Positions 30,253-43,245 of a stretch of 64,000 bases of DNA are shown piece by piece. The notes beneath the pieces were generated by a model. It ran no database searches, was not told the origin of the DNA, and saw only the letters and a list, made by a program, of their open reading frames with translations. The stretch covers positions 103,879 to 167,878 of the forward strand of contig JAUXVT010000049.1 in NCBI GenBank assembly GCA_030680405.1, in the 5' to 3' direction. This stretch comes from Thiobacillus sp. Its GTDB lineage: Bacteria > Pseudomonadota > Gammaproteobacteria > Burkholderiales > Thiobacillaceae. The translations under genes were made by a program, and so were the position numbers. Position 1 is the first letter of the stretch. Each line of letters starts with the position of its first letter.

Positions 30253-32151
30253 ATGCCTCTCCTTACCTTTGATCGACTCGAACTGGCCTACGGCCACTGG
30301 CCGCTGCTCGACGGCGCTTCGCTCGTGATCGAGGCGGGCGAGCGCATCGGCCTGATCGGCCGCAACGGCACCGGCAAGTCCAGCCTGCTGAAAATCATCG
30401 CCGGAATCAACCCGCCGGATGCCGGCGACGTTTGGCGCAAACCGGCCTTGAAGCTGGCGTATGTACCGCAGGAACCGCAATTTCAGCCCGGTCATACCGT
30501 ATTCGAAGCGGTGGCCGAAGGCGTCGGCCAGGCACAACGCCTGCTCGCCGATTATCACGCCGTCGCGCACCGTGTGGCCGAGGGCGATATGGACGCGTTT
30601 GAAGACCTTGAGCGGCTGTCGCATGAACTTGAAATCCACGATGCCTGGCGGCTCAACAGCCGGGTGGAGGAAGCCCTGCAGCGCCTGGCTTTGGATGCCG
30701 ACCGCGCGGTCGATACCTTGTCCGGCGGACTTAAAAAACGCGTCGCGCTGGCGCGCGCCCTGGTCACCGACCCCGAATTGCTGTTGCTGGACGAGCCCAC
30801 CAACCATCTCGACTTTGCCGCAATCGAGTGGCTGGAAAGCCTGCTCAACGACTTCAAGGGCGCGCTGTTGTTCATCACCCACGACCGGCGCTTTCTGGAC
30901 AGCGTCGCCAACCGCATTGTCGAGCTCGATCGCGGCCAGTTACGTGAATACCAGGGCAACTTCACTGCATATCAGGCCAAAAAAGCCGAACAACTGGAAA
31001 TTGAAGCGGTGCATAACCGCAAGTTCGACAAATTCTGGAAGCAGGAGGAAGTCTGGATCCGCAAGGGCGTGCAGGCTAGGCGCTGTCGCGACGAAGGCCG
31101 GGTGCGGCGACTCGAGGCCTTGCGCCTCACCCGTGAAGCGCGCATGGGCCGCGCCGGGCAGGTCGGCTTCCAGATCGACGCGGGCGACCGTTCCGGTAAG
31201 GTGGTGGCCGAGCTCGAGCACGTCACCTACGGCTACGATGGCAGAACATTGATCCGCGATTTTTCAGGTACTTTGCTTCGCGGCGATAAGCTGGGCCTGC
31301 TCGGCCCGAACGGCGCAGGCAAGACCACCCTGATCCGCCTGATCCTGGGCGAGTTGCAGCCGCAGTCCGGCAAGATCAAGCGCGGCACCAAGCTGGAAGT
31401 GGCCTACTTCGACCAGTTCCGCAACCAGTTGGACGACGACGCGACGCTGATCGACACGATTTCGCCCGGTTCTGACTTTGTCGAAATCGGCGGGCAGAAA
31501 AAACATGTCATCAGCTATCTGGAAGACTTTCTGTTTCCCCCCGAGCGGGCGCGCGCCAAGGTGTCGGCGCTGTCCGGCGGCGAGCGCAACCGGTTGTTGC
31601 TGGCGCGGCTGTTTGCGCGCCCGGCCAACCTGCTGGTGCTGGACGAGCCTACCAACGACCTCGACATCGACACCCTTGAGTTGCTCGAGCAGCTATTGCA
31701 GGACTACAGTGGCACCGTGCTCATCGTTTCGCACGACCGCACGTTTCTGGACAATGTCGTTACCCAGTCCATTGTGTTCGAGGGTGACGGCAAGCTGACC
31801 GAGATCGTCGGCGGCTATGCTGACTGGAAGGCGTGGCAACAACGGCAGCAACGCGCAGCGTCCGAAACCTCGCGGGCGGTGGCACCCAAGGCAACCGCAC
31901 CGGCGAAACCCGCGCCCAAGAGCAAGCTCAGCTACAAAGAGGCGCGCGAACTCGACGCCTTGCCCGCGCAGATTCAGGCGCTGGAAGCCGAGCAGGCGCA
32001 GATCGCCGCACAGCTGGCCGACCCCGCGCTGCATCAAGATCATCCCCAGGATGCGGCGGAGTTGCACGCACGCTCCGTAGCTATCGAAGCCGAATTGCTC
32101 GATGCACTGACGCGCTGGGAGGCGCTGGAAGCCAAGGCCGCTGCCAGTTGA
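30253..32151 (+). CDS. uup: ABC-F family ATPase Uup
   Basis: This is a soluble tandem-ATPase protein of the ABC-F class, associated with ribosomes or DNA repair intermediates; it has no membrane domain. The 632 residues carry two ABC domains: Walker [10 protein letters not shown] with LSGGLKKR and [11 protein letters not shown], and GPNGAGKTT with LSGGERNR and [11 protein letters not shown]. The linker carries the ABC-F Y-helix region (about 235-300). A C-terminal coiled-coil (about 560-630, [21 protein letters not shown]) identifies it as Uup and is the DNA-binding part in E. coli Uup. There is no Shine-Dalgarno because a heptamer repeat fills the upstream gap. Confidence 0.93.
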   Translation: MPLLTFDRLELAYGHWPLLDGASLVIEAGERIGLIGRNGTGKSSLLKIIAGINPPDAGDVWRKPALKLAYVPQEPQFQPGHTVFEAVAEGVGQAQRLLADYHAVAHRVAEGDMDAFEDLERLSHELEIHDAWRLNSRVEEALQRLALDADRAVDTLSGGLKKRVALARALVTDPELLLLDEPTNHLDFAAIEWLESLLNDFKGALLFITHDRRFLDSVANRIVELDRGQLREYQGNFTAYQAKKAEQLEIEAVHNRKFDKFWKQEEVWIRKGVQARRCRDEGRVRRLEALRLTREARMGRAGQVGFQIDAGDRSGKVVAELEHVTYGYDGRTLIRDFSGTLLRGDKLGLLGPNGAGKTTLIRLILGELQPQSGKIKRGTKLEVAYFDQFRNQLDDDATLIDTISPGSDFVEIGGQKKHVISYLEDFLFPPERARAKVSALSGGERNRLLLARLFARPANLLVLDEPTNDLDIDTLELLEQLLQDYSGTVLIVSHDRTFLDNVVTQSIVFEGDGKLTEIVGGYADWKAWQQRQQRAASETSRAVAPKATAPAKPAPKSKLSYKEARELDALPAQIQALEAEQAQIAAQLADPALHQDHPQDAAELHARSVAIEAELLDALTRWEALEAKAAAS

Positions 32152-32187
32152 TCGACTGCCGCCCCGCGTGCGGGCCTCGCGTGGCTG

Positions 32188-32203
32188 TGTTTCACGTGAA
32201 ACG
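32188..32203. promoter_or_regulatory. parS: parS site 2 (uup-mnmG spacer)
   Basis: TGTTTCACGTGAAACG lies in the 80-bp gap just upstream of mnmG. It matches the parS consensus at 15 of 16 positions. Confidence 0.9.
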
Positions 32204-32231
32204 TAAGCCAGCTACGGGTAGAATGGCGGCC

Positions 32232-34130
32232 ATGAAATTCCCCGAATCATTCGATGTCATCGTCGTCGGCGGCGGCCATGCCGGCACCGAGGCCGCGCTG
32301 GCGTCTGCGCGCATGGGCGCGAAGACGCTGCTGCTCACGCACAACATCGAAACCTTGGGCGCGATGTCGTGCAATCCGTCGATTGGCGGCATCGGCAAGG
32401 GGCATCTGGTGAAGGAGGTCGACGCGCTGGGCGGCGCGATGGCGCTGGCCACCGACGAGGCGGGGATCCAGTTTCGCACGCTCAACTCCTCCAAGGGCCC
32501 GGCGGTGCGCGCCACCCGGGCACAGGCCGACCGGGTGCTGTACAAGGCGGCGATCCGGCAGCGCTTGGAAAACCAGCCCAATCTCACGCTGTTCCAGCAG
32601 GCGGTCGACGATCTGGTGCTCGACGGCGTCCGCGTCGTCGGCGTGAAAACCCAGCTTGGCATCGTCTTTAGCGGCCGCGCGGTGGTGCTCACCACCGGCA
32701 CTTTCCTCGCCGGCCTGGTACACGTGGGGTTGGAGAATTTTCAGGCCGGGCGCATGGGCGATCCGCCCGCGGCGTCGCTCGCCGCACGCCTGCGCGAGCT
32801 GAACCTGCCGGTCGGCCGGCTGAAAACCGGGACGCCGCCGCGCATCGATGGCCGCACCATCGATTACAGTCAGACCCAGGTCCAGCCTGGGGACGACCCG
32901 GCGCCGGTGTTTTCCTTCATGGGTGTTGCTGCCATGCACCCCGAACAGCGCCCGTGCTGGATAACGCACACCACGGCCGCAACGCACGAGATCATTCGCG
33001 GTGGCCTCGACCGCTCGCCGATGTACACCGGCGTGATCGAAGGGGTGGGGCCACGCTACTGCCCGTCGATCGAGGACAAGATCACCCGCTTTGCCGATAA
33101 GGCCAGCCACCAGATCTTCCTTGAACCCGAGGGGCTGACCACCCACGAGATTTATCCCAACGGCATTTCAACTTCGCTGCCGTTTGACGTGCAGCTTGCC
33201 ATCGTGCGCTCGATTCCCGGGCTGGAGCACGCGTATATCCTGCGTCCCGGCTACGCCATCGAATATGACTATTACGACCCGCGCAACCTCAAGGCCTCGC
33301 TCGAAACCAAGTCGATCGCCGGGCTGTTTTTCGCCGGGCAGATCAACGGCACCACCGGGTATGAAGAGGCTGCCGCGCAGGGGTTGCTGGCCGGAATCAA
33401 TGCCGGCTTGCAGGTGCGGGGGCGCGACGTCTGGAGCCCGGGGCGGCACGAAGCCTACCTTGGCGTTCTGGTCGACGACCTCATCACGCGCGGCGTGTCG
33501 GAGCCCTACCGCATGTTCACCAGCCGTGCCGAATACCGCCTGCAATTGCGCGAGGACAACGCCGACATGCGGCTGACCGAAATCGGGCGCGAACTCGGCG
33601 TGGTCGACGATGCGCGCTGGGACGCCTTCAACCGGAAAAGGGATGCGGTTTCACGTGAAACCGAGCGGCTCAAGGCGACTTGGGTCAACCCGGCGATGCT
33701 GCCTGTGGAGGAAGCCACCCGTCTCATCGGACAGCCGATCGAGCATGAATACAGCCTGTTCGAGTTGTTGCGCCGCCCGAATTTAAATTACGCGCAGGTG
33801 CTTGCGCTACCCGGTGGCGGAGCAGGGCAGGCCGACCCGTGCGTGGCCGAGCAGGTTGAGATCGCCGCCAAGTACCAGGGCTACATCGACCGCCAGAACG
33901 TGGAAATCGACAGGCAGCGCGAGCAGGAAACCCTGCGGTTGCCGCCCGATCTTGATTACAGCCTGTTCAACGGGCTGTCGATGGAGGTGCGCCAGCGCCT
34001 GCAAAAGGCCCGCCCCGAAACCCTAGGCCAGGCGGCGCGGCTGCAGGGGATCACTCCGGCAGCGATTTCGGTTTTGCTGGTATACGCCAAACGCGGCTTC
34101 AAACCCGACGAGCAGAAAAAAATCGCATGA
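32232..34130 (+). CDS. mnmG: tRNA modification enzyme MnmG (GidA)
   Basis: MnmG is the FAD-dependent partner of MnmE in cmnm5U34 synthesis on tRNA. ATG 32232 ([22 protein letters not shown]) gives 632 residues, close to E. coli (629). An in-frame ATG nine bases earlier is possible, and the track start at 31833 is inside uup. The FAD-binding motif [46 protein letters not shown] and the C-terminal helical MnmE-binding domain ([22 protein letters not shown]) are all present. A parS site inside the gene encodes VSRET. The stop overlaps rsmG by 4 bp. Confidence 0.97.
   Translation: MKFPESFDVIVVGGGHAGTEAALASARMGAKTLLLTHNIETLGAMSCNPSIGGIGKGHLVKEVDALGGAMALATDEAGIQFRTLNSSKGPAVRATRAQADRVLYKAAIRQRLENQPNLTLFQQAVDDLVLDGVRVVGVKTQLGIVFSGRAVVLTTGTFLAGLVHVGLENFQAGRMGDPPAASLAARLRELNLPVGRLKTGTPPRIDGRTIDYSQTQVQPGDDPAPVFSFMGVAAMHPEQRPCWITHTTAATHEIIRGGLDRSPMYTGVIEGVGPRYCPSIEDKITRFADKASHQIFLEPEGLTTHEIYPNGISTSLPFDVQLAIVRSIPGLEHAYILRPGYAIEYDYYDPRNLKASLETKSIAGLFFAGQINGTTGYEEAAAQGLLAGINAGLQVRGRDVWSPGRHEAYLGVLVDDLITRGVSEPYRMFTSRAEYRLQLREDNADMRLTEIGRELGVVDDARWDAFNRKRDAVSRETERLKATWVNPAMLPVEEATRLIGQPIEHEYSLFELLRRPNLNYAQVLALPGGGAGQADPCVAEQVEIAAKYQGYIDRQNVEIDRQREQETLRLPPDLDYSLFNGLSMEVRQRLQKARPETLGQAARLQGITPAAISVLLVYAKRGFKPDEQKKIA
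33647..33662. promoter_or_regulatory. parS: parS site 3 (inside mnmG)
   Basis: GGTTTCACGTGAAACC is a perfect palindrome (18 bp with flanking C and G). It shares the 14-bp parS core GTTTCACGTGAAAC and encodes VSRET, as site 1 does. Confidence 0.88.
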
Positions 34131-34768
34131 CACCGCAAGCCTTTATGCCCCTCAGGGTGCAACTTGTGGCGGGGATTGCCGCCCTCGGGCTGACGTTGCC
34201 CGAAGCTGCCGAGGCGAAACTCCTGGCCTATCTGGCGCTGCTCGACAAATGGAACCGCGTGTACAACCTGACTGCGGTGCGCAACGCCGAGCGCATGGTC
34301 AGCCACCACCTTCTGGATTCGCTGGCGGCGGTGCCTTTTTTTCAGGGCGAAACGGTGCTCGACGTCGGCAGTGGCGGTGGCCTGCCGGGGGTCCCGCTGG
34401 CGATCGCGCGGCCGGAATTGCAGGTGACGCTGATCGACAGCATCGCCAAGAAAACCGCTTTTCTGCTGCAGGCCAAGGCCGATCTGGGGCTGGGCAATGT
34501 GAATGTGGTGACTGCCCGGGTGGAGGATTACCGGCCTGAGGCCGGCTTCGATGTCATCACCTCGCGCGCATTTTCCGACCTCAAGGAATTCGTCACACTG
34601 ACCCGTCATCTGCTCAAGCCCGCTGGCCACTGGCTGGCGATGAAGGGGCTTATCCCGCACGAAGAGATTGCCTACTTGCCGGATTGGGTGAAAGTGAGCG
34701 CTAACTACGAACTTGTCGTTCCGGCGCTGGGGGCGAGCCGCCATTTGATTGTTCTGGAGCCTGTTTAA
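34127..34768 (+). CDS. rsmG: 16S rRNA (guanine-527-N7)-methyltransferase RsmG
   Basis: RsmG (GidB) methylates G527 of 16S rRNA with SAM. The 213-residue Rossmann methyltransferase shows [12 protein letters not shown], the motif [30 protein letters not shown] and ITSRAFSDL, all conserved. It overlaps mnmG by 4 bp (ATGA) and parA by one base (TAATG), so mnmG-rsmG-parA-parB read as one coupled unit, the usual order near bacterial origins. Confidence 0.97.
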   Translation: MTPQAFMPLRVQLVAGIAALGLTLPEAAEAKLLAYLALLDKWNRVYNLTAVRNAERMVSHHLLDSLAAVPFFQGETVLDVGSGGGLPGVPLAIARPELQVTLIDSIAKKTAFLLQAKADLGLGNVNVVTARVEDYRPEAGFDVITSRAFSDLKEFVTLTRHLLKPAGHWLAMKGLIPHEEIAYLPDWVKVSANYELVVPALGASRHLIVLEPV

Positions 34769-35553
34769 TGAGCCGAATCCTGGCAATTGCCAATCAAAAA
34801 GGCGGCGTCGGCAAGACGACGACGGCGGTGAACCTGGCCGCGTGCCTGGCCGAACTCGGCCAACGCGTGCTGCTGGCCGACCTTGATCCGCAGGGCAACG
34901 CGACCATGGGCGCGGGCATCGAAAAGCGCACTGCACTGCCGACCGTGTATCAGATTCTGCTCAATCAGGTGAGCGTGCGCGACGCGCGGATACGTTCTGA
35001 GCCGGGCCATTTCGACGTCATCCCGGCCAACCGCGAACTCGCGGGCGCGGAGATCGATCTGGTGAATCTGGAGCAGCGTGACCTGCGGCTGAAGGCGGCG
35101 CTGGCGCAGGTGGCCGACGACTACGACTTCATCCTGATGGATTGCCCGCCGACGCTGAATCTGTTGACCGTCAACGCCTTTGCGGCGGCGGAGGCGGTGC
35201 TGATCCCGATGCAGTGCGAGTACTACGCGCTGGAAGGGCTGACCGATCTGGTTGCCACCATCAAGAAGGTCAAGCAGCGGCTCAATCCCGGCATCCGAAT
35301 CGAGGGGTTGTTGCGCGTGATGTTCGACCCGCGCAGCACGCTGGCGCAGCAGGTGTCGGATCAGATCAAGCAGCATTTCGGCGACAAGGTGTACGACACC
35401 GTGATTCCGCGCAACGTGCGGCTGGCCGAAGCGCCCAGCCACGGGCTGCCGGTGTTGGCCTACGACCGCCAGTGCAAGGGCGCAAAAGCGTATATGGAAC
35501 TGGCCGAGGAAACACTCAAGCGCGCAGGCATCACAGTAGGGGAGACAGCATAA
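34768..35553 (+). CDS. parA: Chromosome partitioning ATPase ParA
   Basis: This is a Walker-type ATPase that moves ParB-parS complexes during chromosome segregation. The 261 residues carry the deviant Walker A KGGVGKTTTAVNLAA with its signature Lys, the DLDPQGNATMG switch, DFILMDCPPTLNLLT and the C-terminal NVRLAEAPSHGLPVLAYD typical of chromosomal Soj/ParA. It is coupled to rsmG and followed directly by parB (overlap TAATG). Confidence 0.97.
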   Translation: MSRILAIANQKGGVGKTTTAVNLAACLAELGQRVLLADLDPQGNATMGAGIEKRTALPTVYQILLNQVSVRDARIRSEPGHFDVIPANRELAGAEIDLVNLEQRDLRLKAALAQVADDYDFILMDCPPTLNLLTVNAFAAAEAVLIPMQCEYYALEGLTDLVATIKKVKQRLNPGIRIEGLLRVMFDPRSTLAQQVSDQIKQHFGDKVYDTVIPRNVRLAEAPSHGLPVLAYDRQCKGAKAYMELAEETLKRAGITVGETA

Positions 35554-36404
35554 TGGCCAAACTCAAGGGACTCGGACGCGGGCTCGACGCGCTGCTGGGC
35601 GGCGAAGACAACGCGGCGCCGCCGCAGGGCGAGTTGCGCATGATGAATGTGACGCAACTGGCGCCCGGCAAATACCAGCCGCGCACCCAGATGGACAGTG
35701 AATCGTTGCAGGAGCTGGCCGATTCCATCCGCGCTCAGGGCTTGATGCAGCCGATTCTGGCGCGTGAAGTTGCGGGCGGCTATGAAATTATTGCCGGTGA
35801 ACGTCGCTGGCGTGCCGCGCAGATGGTGGGGCTCATCGAGGTGCCGGTGCTGGTGCGCGAAGTGGCCGACGACGCGGTGGCAGCGATGACGCTGATCGAA
35901 AACATCCAGCGCGAGGACCTCAACGCCATTGACGAGGCGCATGGCATGCAGCGCCTGATTCACGAATTCGGCATGACGCACGACGCGGTTGCGCAGGCGG
36001 TCGGCAAGTCGCGCGCGGCGGTGTCCAACCTGCTGCGTCTGCTCAATCTGTCGCATCCGGTGCAGGACATGCTCACCGCCGGCCTCATTGAAATGGGCCA
36101 CGCGCGTGCGCTGCTGCCCTTGCATGCGGGTGCACAGCGCGAGCTGGCGCACGAAATCGAAACCCGCGGCCTGTCGGTGCGAGAAGTCGAGCGCCGGGTG
36201 GCGCGGCTGAAGGACGCCGCTGCTGCCCCGGCCAAACAGGCCGTCTCGCGTGACGTGATCCGCCTGGAAGAGGCGCTGTCCGATGCGCTGGGCATGACGG
36301 CCCACGTGCAAACCAACAACAAGGGCAGCGGCAAGCTGACACTGCATTTCGCCAGCGCGGACGAGTTGCAGGGCTTGCTGCAGCGCCTGGGCATCCAGCT
36401 GTAA
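35553..36404 (+). CDS. parB: Chromosome partitioning protein ParB
   Basis: ParB is the CTP-dependent clamp that loads at parS and spreads. The real start is ATG 35553 (MAKLKGLGRGLDALLGG, the ParA-stimulating N-terminal motif), giving 283 residues; the track ORF starts inside parA in another frame. The CTPase motifs are present (ERRWRAAQMVGL, NIQREDLNAIDEA), as is the helix-turn-helix (MTHDAVAQAVGKSRAAVSNLLRLLNL) that reads parS. The C-terminal dimerisation domain ends GLLQRLGIQL. Three parS sites lie 1.9-5.5 kb upstream. Confidence 0.96.
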   Translation: MAKLKGLGRGLDALLGGEDNAAPPQGELRMMNVTQLAPGKYQPRTQMDSESLQELADSIRAQGLMQPILAREVAGGYEIIAGERRWRAAQMVGLIEVPVLVREVADDAVAAMTLIENIQREDLNAIDEAHGMQRLIHEFGMTHDAVAQAVGKSRAAVSNLLRLLNLSHPVQDMLTAGLIEMGHARALLPLHAGAQRELAHEIETRGLSVREVERRVARLKDAAAAPAKQAVSRDVIRLEEALSDALGMTAHVQTNNKGSGKLTLHFASADELQGLLQRLGIQL

Positions 36405-36440
36405 AGCGGGGCGCCGCCCTGGCGGACAGGTAATGATGGG

Positions 36441-36496
36441 CTATGCAACATCACTACGTAGTGAATTCATCATCAAGCTGCTTGATGATTGCATAG
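36441..36496. repeat. Cloverleaf-like inverted repeat between parB and atpI
   Basis: An outer stem CTATGCAA (36441-36448) pairs with TTGCATAG (36489-36496). It encloses two perfect inner palindromes: CACTACGTAGTG (36452-36463) and ATCATCAAG-CTG-CTTGATGAT (36469-36489, sharing one base with the outer arm). This would fold as a three-way junction in RNA or extruded DNA. It lacks a T tract, so it is not a standard terminator. Confidence 0.75.
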
Positions 36497-36527
36497 ACCT
36501 CGCTGATTCTAGTATCATGCCCGGCTA

Positions 36528-36920
36528 ATGTTCACCGGTCTCCGCCGCATCGGTATTTCCGGCACCCGGCGGGTGGCGCTGGCGCAAGCGGGACTCGCGC
36601 CGATCGCCGCACTGATAGGCGGGATGTTTGCCGGAATCGAGGCGGGACTCGCCGTGTTGTATGGCGCACTGGTGGCGCTGGCGGTCAGCGCAGTGCTGGT
36701 CTGGCGCGAGCGGCAGTCGATGCAGCACCCTGAATGGGATCAGCATCGTTTGTTCAAGTTGTTCGTCCGGGTCGGGATTGAGCGGCTGGTGCTGCTGGTG
36801 GCGCTGCTGATTGCGGGCCTCGGGGTGCTGAAGCTGGCGCCCTTGCCGTTGTTGCTGGGGCTGCTGCTGGCCCAGTTTGGCTGGCTCGCTGCAGCGACTG
36901 GCCGTAACAATAAAAAATAG
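36528..36920 (+). CDS. atpI: ATP synthase protein I
   Basis: This is a small membrane protein preceding the ATP synthase genes, thought to assist c-ring assembly. The 130-residue sequence has four hydrophobic segments (AQAGLAPIAALIGGMFAGI, LAVLYGALVALAVSAVLVW, ERLVLLVALLIAGLGVL, PLLLGLLLAQFGWLAA) with a short cytoplasmic loop, matching the AtpI/UncI layout. Sequence conservation in this family is low, so the call rests largely on position. Confidence 0.88.
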   Translation: MFTGLRRIGISGTRRVALAQAGLAPIAALIGGMFAGIEAGLAVLYGALVALAVSAVLVWRERQSMQHPEWDQHRLFKLFVRVGIERLVLLVALLIAGLGVLKLAPLPLLLGLLLAQFGWLAAATGRNNKK

Positions 36921-36996
36921 CCTGTCCAGTCGACGGGTTTTGCCAAGGTTGGTTTTGAATGGGAGCGCATCGCGTGTCCATCCAAAACCCACTTAA

Positions 36997-37854
<858 letters not shown>

Positions 37855-37912
37855 TTTCGGTTGTATTTATCTATCCTGGTTTCTTGTTTTCAACTTTGAT
37901 TTTTACTTTTAG

Positions 37913-38161
<249 letters not shown>

Positions 38162-38215
38162 TTCGCGGGTTGATACGGAACTTGTTTAACTCCCGTCATT
38201 AATTAAGGTGCGGAT

Positions 38216-38686
38216 ATGAATTTCAACGCAACTTTGATCGGCCAGTCCATCACGTTCATCCTCTTCGTGTGGTTCTGCATGAAGTTCGTGTGGCCGCCGA
38301 TCATGAACGCGCTCGAAACGCGCAAGAAGCAGATCGCCGACGGTCTGGCCGCGGGCGACCGTGGCAAGCACGAACTGGAACTGGCCGCCAAAAAGGCCGC
38401 TGACAAGTTGCGTGAGGCCAAGGCGCAGGCTGCCGAAGTGATTGCCCAGGCTGACAAGCGCGCGGCTCAGATCATCGAGGAAGCGAAAACGACTGCCAAG
38501 GAAGAAGGCGACCGTCAGCTTGCCGCAGCCCAGGCCAATATCGCACAGGAAGCCAACCGTGCACGCGAAAGCCTGCGTGATCAGGTGGCTGCGCTGGCCG
38601 TGGCCGGGGCTGAAAAAATTCTGCGCCGCGAAGTCAACGCGCAAACCCACGCTGATCTGCTGGGTCAGCTGAAAGCCGAGCTGTAA
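38216..38686 (+). CDS. atpF: ATP synthase subunit b (F0)
   Basis: This is the peripheral stalk subunit linking F0 to F1. The 156 residues have one N-terminal membrane helix ([24 protein letters not shown]), followed by a long charged amphipathic helix rich in Ala, Lys, Glu and Gln ([22 protein letters not shown]) that forms the dimeric coiled coil. Length and composition match AtpF (E. coli 156). It lies between atpE and atpH with standard spacing. Confidence 0.97.
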   Translation: MNFNATLIGQSITFILFVWFCMKFVWPPIMNALETRKKQIADGLAAGDRGKHELELAAKKAADKLREAKAQAAEVIAQADKRAAQIIEEAKTTAKEEGDRQLAAAQANIAQEANRARESLRDQVAALAVAGAEKILRREVNAQTHADLLGQLKAEL

Positions 38687-38689
38687 ATC

Positions 38690-39226
38690 ATGAGCGAACT
38701 GTCTACCCTGGCACGCCCCTACGCCGAAGCGGTATTCCGCCTGGCGCAGGGCGAAAATGACCTGGCGGTCTGGTCGTTGCGTGTGCAATCGCTGGCGCTC
38801 ATCGTCTCGGATGCCCAAGCGGCGCGTCTGATCGCCGATCCATCCGTGCCGGCTGATCGCGTGGCCGACCTGATCATCGAGGTGGCCGGTAGTGATCTCG
38901 CCGAACGCGGTGGCAACTTCGTCAAGGTGCTGGCCGAAAACGATCGCCTGTCGCTGCTGCCGGAAATCAGTGCGCAGTTCGAAACACTGAAGGCGAACGC
39001 CGAAGGCACCCTCGAAGCCACCATTACCAGCGCGCAGGCACTGACGCAGGCGCAGATCGACGATCTGGTTGCCGGGCTCAAGGCCAAGTTCAGCCGCGCG
39101 GTGAATGTTCAGGTGGCGGTCGATCCCGAGCTGATCGGCGGTGCGGTCATTGCCATCGGCGACCAGGTGATAGACGGCTCAGTGAAAGGGCGGCTGCAGC
39201 GCATGTCCTTCGCCCTTCAGGCTTAA
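38690..39226 (+). CDS. atpH: ATP synthase subunit delta (F1)
   Basis: The delta subunit (OSCP-like) clamps the peripheral stalk to the top of F1. The 178-residue protein starts [19 protein letters not shown], the conserved N-terminal helical domain, and ends with the typical [28 protein letters not shown]. It begins three bases after the atpF stop, so translation is likely coupled. Confidence 0.97.
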   Translation: MSELSTLARPYAEAVFRLAQGENDLAVWSLRVQSLALIVSDAQAARLIADPSVPADRVADLIIEVAGSDLAERGGNFVKVLAENDRLSLLPEISAQFETLKANAEGTLEATITSAQALTQAQIDDLVAGLKAKFSRAVNVQVAVDPELIGGAVIAIGDQVIDGSVKGRLQRMSFALQA

Positions 39227-39285
39227 GGCGCGGCCAGGCTCATCCAACTCATCTTTATCGGAACCTCACGGTTCGGAGAACACAA

Positions 39286-40827
39286 ATGCAATTGAATCCA
39301 AGCGAAATCAGCGAACTGATTAAAGCCAAGATCGAAAATCTCGGTGCCTCGAGCGAACTGCGCACCCAGGGCACGATCGTTTCCGTCACCGACGGTATCG
39401 TCCGCATTCATGGTTTGTCCGACGTGATGTCGGGTGAAATGATCGAAATGCCGGGCAACACCTTCGGCGTGGCGCTCAACCTCGAACGTGACTCGGTCGG
39501 CGCGGTGATCCTGGGCGACTACGAACACATCACGGAAGGCGACGTCGCCAAGTGCACCGGGCGTATCCTCGAAGTGCCGGTCGGCCGTGGCTTGCTCGGC
39601 CGTGTGGTGAACTCGCTGGGTCAGCCGATCGATGCCAAGGGCCCCATCGCCGCCGACAAAACCATGCCGATCGAGCGCATCGCCCCTGGCGTGATTGAAC
39701 GTAAATCGGTTGACCAGCCAGTGCAGACCGGCCTCAAGTCGATCGACGCCATGGTGCCGGTCGGCCGCGGTCAGCGCGAACTCATCATTGGCGACCGCCA
39801 GACCGGCAAGACCGCCGTTGCGATTGATGCCATCATCAACCAGAAGGGCACCGGCGTGAAGTGTATCTACGTCGCCATCGGCCAGAAGGCCTCTTCGGTG
39901 GCCAACGTGGTGCGCAAGCTGGAAGCGCACGGCGCGATGGAGCACACCATCGTCGTCGCCGCGACCGCCGCCGACGCGGCCGCGATGCAGTACATCGCGC
40001 CGTATGCCGGCTGCACCATGGGCGAATTCTTCCGCGACATCGGTGAAGACGCCCTGATCGTGTACGACGATCTGACCAAGCAGGCTTGGGCCTACCGTCA
40101 GGTGTCCTTGCTGCTGCGCCGTCCGCCGGGCCGCGAAGCCTACCCGGGCGACGTGTTCTACCTGCACTCGCGCCTGCTGGAGCGCGCCGCGCGCGTCAAC
40201 GCCGACTACGTTGAAAAGATCACCAACGGCGCCGTCAAGGGCAAGACCGGATCGCTGACCGCGCTGCCGATCATCGAAACGCAGGCCGGCGACGTGTCCG
40301 CCTTCGTGCCGACCAACGTAATTTCGATTACCGACGGCCAGATCTTTCTGGAAACCGACCTCTTCAACGCCGGCATCCGCCCCGCGATCAACGCCGGCCT
40401 GTCGGTGTCCCGCGTCGGCGGCGCTGCGCAGACCAAGGTCATCAAGAAGCTCGGCGGCGGTATTCGTCTGGCGCTGGCGCAGTACCGCGAACTCGCGGCA
40501 TTCGCCCAGTTCGCATCCGATCTGGATGAAGCGACCCGCAAGCAGCTGGAGCGCGGCCGTCGCGTCACCGAACTGATGAAGCAGGCGCAATACTCGCCGA
40601 TGTCAGTTTCACAAATGGCGCTGACCCTGTTCGCCGTCAACAAGGGCTACATGGATGACGTCGAAGTCAACAAGATTCTGCCGTTTGAGGCTGCGCTGCA
40701 GGCGTTCATGAAGTCCAAATACGCCAGCATCATGGACACCATCGAAACCAGCGGCAACCTGGATGACGCCACTGAAAAGGCGCTCACCGCCGCGGTGGAA
40801 GAGTTCAAGAAAACCGGCGTCTATTAA
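39286..40827 (+). CDS. atpA: ATP synthase subunit alpha (F1)
   Basis: This is the non-catalytic nucleotide-binding subunit of the F1 hexamer. The 513-residue sequence has the N-terminal beta barrel ([21 protein letters not shown]), the P-loop [57 protein letters not shown] and the C-terminal helical domain. Length equals E. coli AtpA. ATG 39286 has a GGAG ribosome-binding site. Confidence 0.98.
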   Translation: MQLNPSEISELIKAKIENLGASSELRTQGTIVSVTDGIVRIHGLSDVMSGEMIEMPGNTFGVALNLERDSVGAVILGDYEHITEGDVAKCTGRILEVPVGRGLLGRVVNSLGQPIDAKGPIAADKTMPIERIAPGVIERKSVDQPVQTGLKSIDAMVPVGRGQRELIIGDRQTGKTAVAIDAIINQKGTGVKCIYVAIGQKASSVANVVRKLEAHGAMEHTIVVAATAADAAAMQYIAPYAGCTMGEFFRDIGEDALIVYDDLTKQAWAYRQVSLLLRRPPGREAYPGDVFYLHSRLLERAARVNADYVEKITNGAVKGKTGSLTALPIIETQAGDVSAFVPTNVISITDGQIFLETDLFNAGIRPAINAGLSVSRVGGAAQTKVIKKLGGGIRLALAQYRELAAFAQFASDLDEATRKQLERGRRVTELMKQAQYSPMSVSQMALTLFAVNKGYMDDVEVNKILPFEAALQAFMKSKYASIMDTIETSGNLDDATEKALTAAVEEFKKTGVY

Positions 40828-40853
40828 TTAGACCGCGCTGATTAGGAGCCACT

Positions 40854-41726
40854 ATGGCAGCCGGAAAAGAGATACGGACCAAGATCAAGAGCGTGGAAAA
40901 CACGTGCAAGATCACCAAGGCCATGGAAATGGTGGCAGCGTCCAAAATGCGCAAGGCGCAGGAGCGCATGAAGGCCGCGCGCCCGTATGCCGAGAAAATT
41001 GCCCGCGTGGCAACGCACCTGGCGTACGCCCACACGGAATACAAGCACCCGTTCGTGATCGCGCGGGACAATGTCAGGCGCGTCGGCCTCCTCGTCATTA
41101 CCTCCGACAAGGGCCTGTGCGGCGGCCTCAACACCAATGCCCTCCGCGTGGTGGTGAGCCAGATGAAGCAGTGGGAAGCCGCTGGCGTCGGCATCGACGT
41201 CACCGCGCTCGGCAACAAGGGGCTGGGTTTCATGCAGCGCCTCGGCGCCAACGTGGTGTCGCAGCTCACCGGCCTGGGTGACACCCCGCGCATGGACAAA
41301 CTGATCGGCCCGGTCAAGGTCATGTTGGACGCCTATCTGGAAGGCAGGATCGACGCGCTCTACATCGTCTACAACCGTTTCGTCAACACGATGAAGCAGG
41401 AACCGACGCTGACCCAGCTGCTGCCGCTGGTGCAAATGGAAGACGCCGAGGAAGCCAGCCTGAAAACGCACTGGGACTATATCTACGAGCCCGATGCCAA
41501 GTCGGTGGTCGACGACATGCTGATGCGCTACATCGAATCGCTGGTATATCAGGGTGTGGCCGAGAACATCGCATGCGAACAGTCGGCGCGGATGGTGGCG
41601 ATGAAGGCCGCTTCCGACAATGCCAAGGACGTGATCGGCGAACTGAAGCTGATCTACAACAAGACCCGCCAGGCCGCGATCACCAAGGAACTGTCGGAAA
41701 TTGTGGCCGGGGCGGCCGCAGTTTAA
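40854..41726 (+). CDS. atpG: ATP synthase subunit gamma (F1)
   Basis: This is the central rotor shaft. The 290-residue protein begins [35 protein letters not shown], the conserved N-terminal helix, and ends with the partner helix [34 protein letters not shown]. Between them is the Rossmann-like domain with [13 protein letters not shown] clear AGGAG site precedes ATG 40854. Confidence 0.98.
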   Translation: MAAGKEIRTKIKSVENTCKITKAMEMVAASKMRKAQERMKAARPYAEKIARVATHLAYAHTEYKHPFVIARDNVRRVGLLVITSDKGLCGGLNTNALRVVVSQMKQWEAAGVGIDVTALGNKGLGFMQRLGANVVSQLTGLGDTPRMDKLIGPVKVMLDAYLEGRIDALYIVYNRFVNTMKQEPTLTQLLPLVQMEDAEEASLKTHWDYIYEPDAKSVVDDMLMRYIESLVYQGVAENIACEQSARMVAMKAASDNAKDVIGELKLIYNKTRQAAITKELSEIVAGAAAV

Positions 41727-41751
41727 GGCCCAACAGAATTTAATTGATTAG

Positions 41752-43140
<1,389 letters not shown>

Positions 43141-43153
43141 GTTTTTGGGGTCG

Positions 43154-43174
43154 GGATTCAGGATTCAGGATTCA
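43154..43174 (+). repeat. GGATTCA heptamer repeat, three copies, between atpD and atpC
   Basis: Three exact GGATTCA units sit in the 105-bp atpD-atpC gap, an unusually long spacer for this operon. Two TGACCC-type units follow further on (about 43205 and 43227), echoing the TGACCCC array before uup. Confidence 0.8.
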
Positions 43175-43245
43175 GGGGTTGTGCGGCTACGCCGCGTTTT
43201 TCCCTGACCCATATCCCGGACTGCTGACCCCTGGTGAGAAAAACC

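Noticed and set aside
39223-40590. Long minus-strand ORF (455 codons) opposite atpA
   Set aside because: It is a shadow of atpA, caused by GC-rich codon bias. It has no ribosome-binding site or recognisable domain, and similar shadows lie opposite atpD, topA, argS and others.
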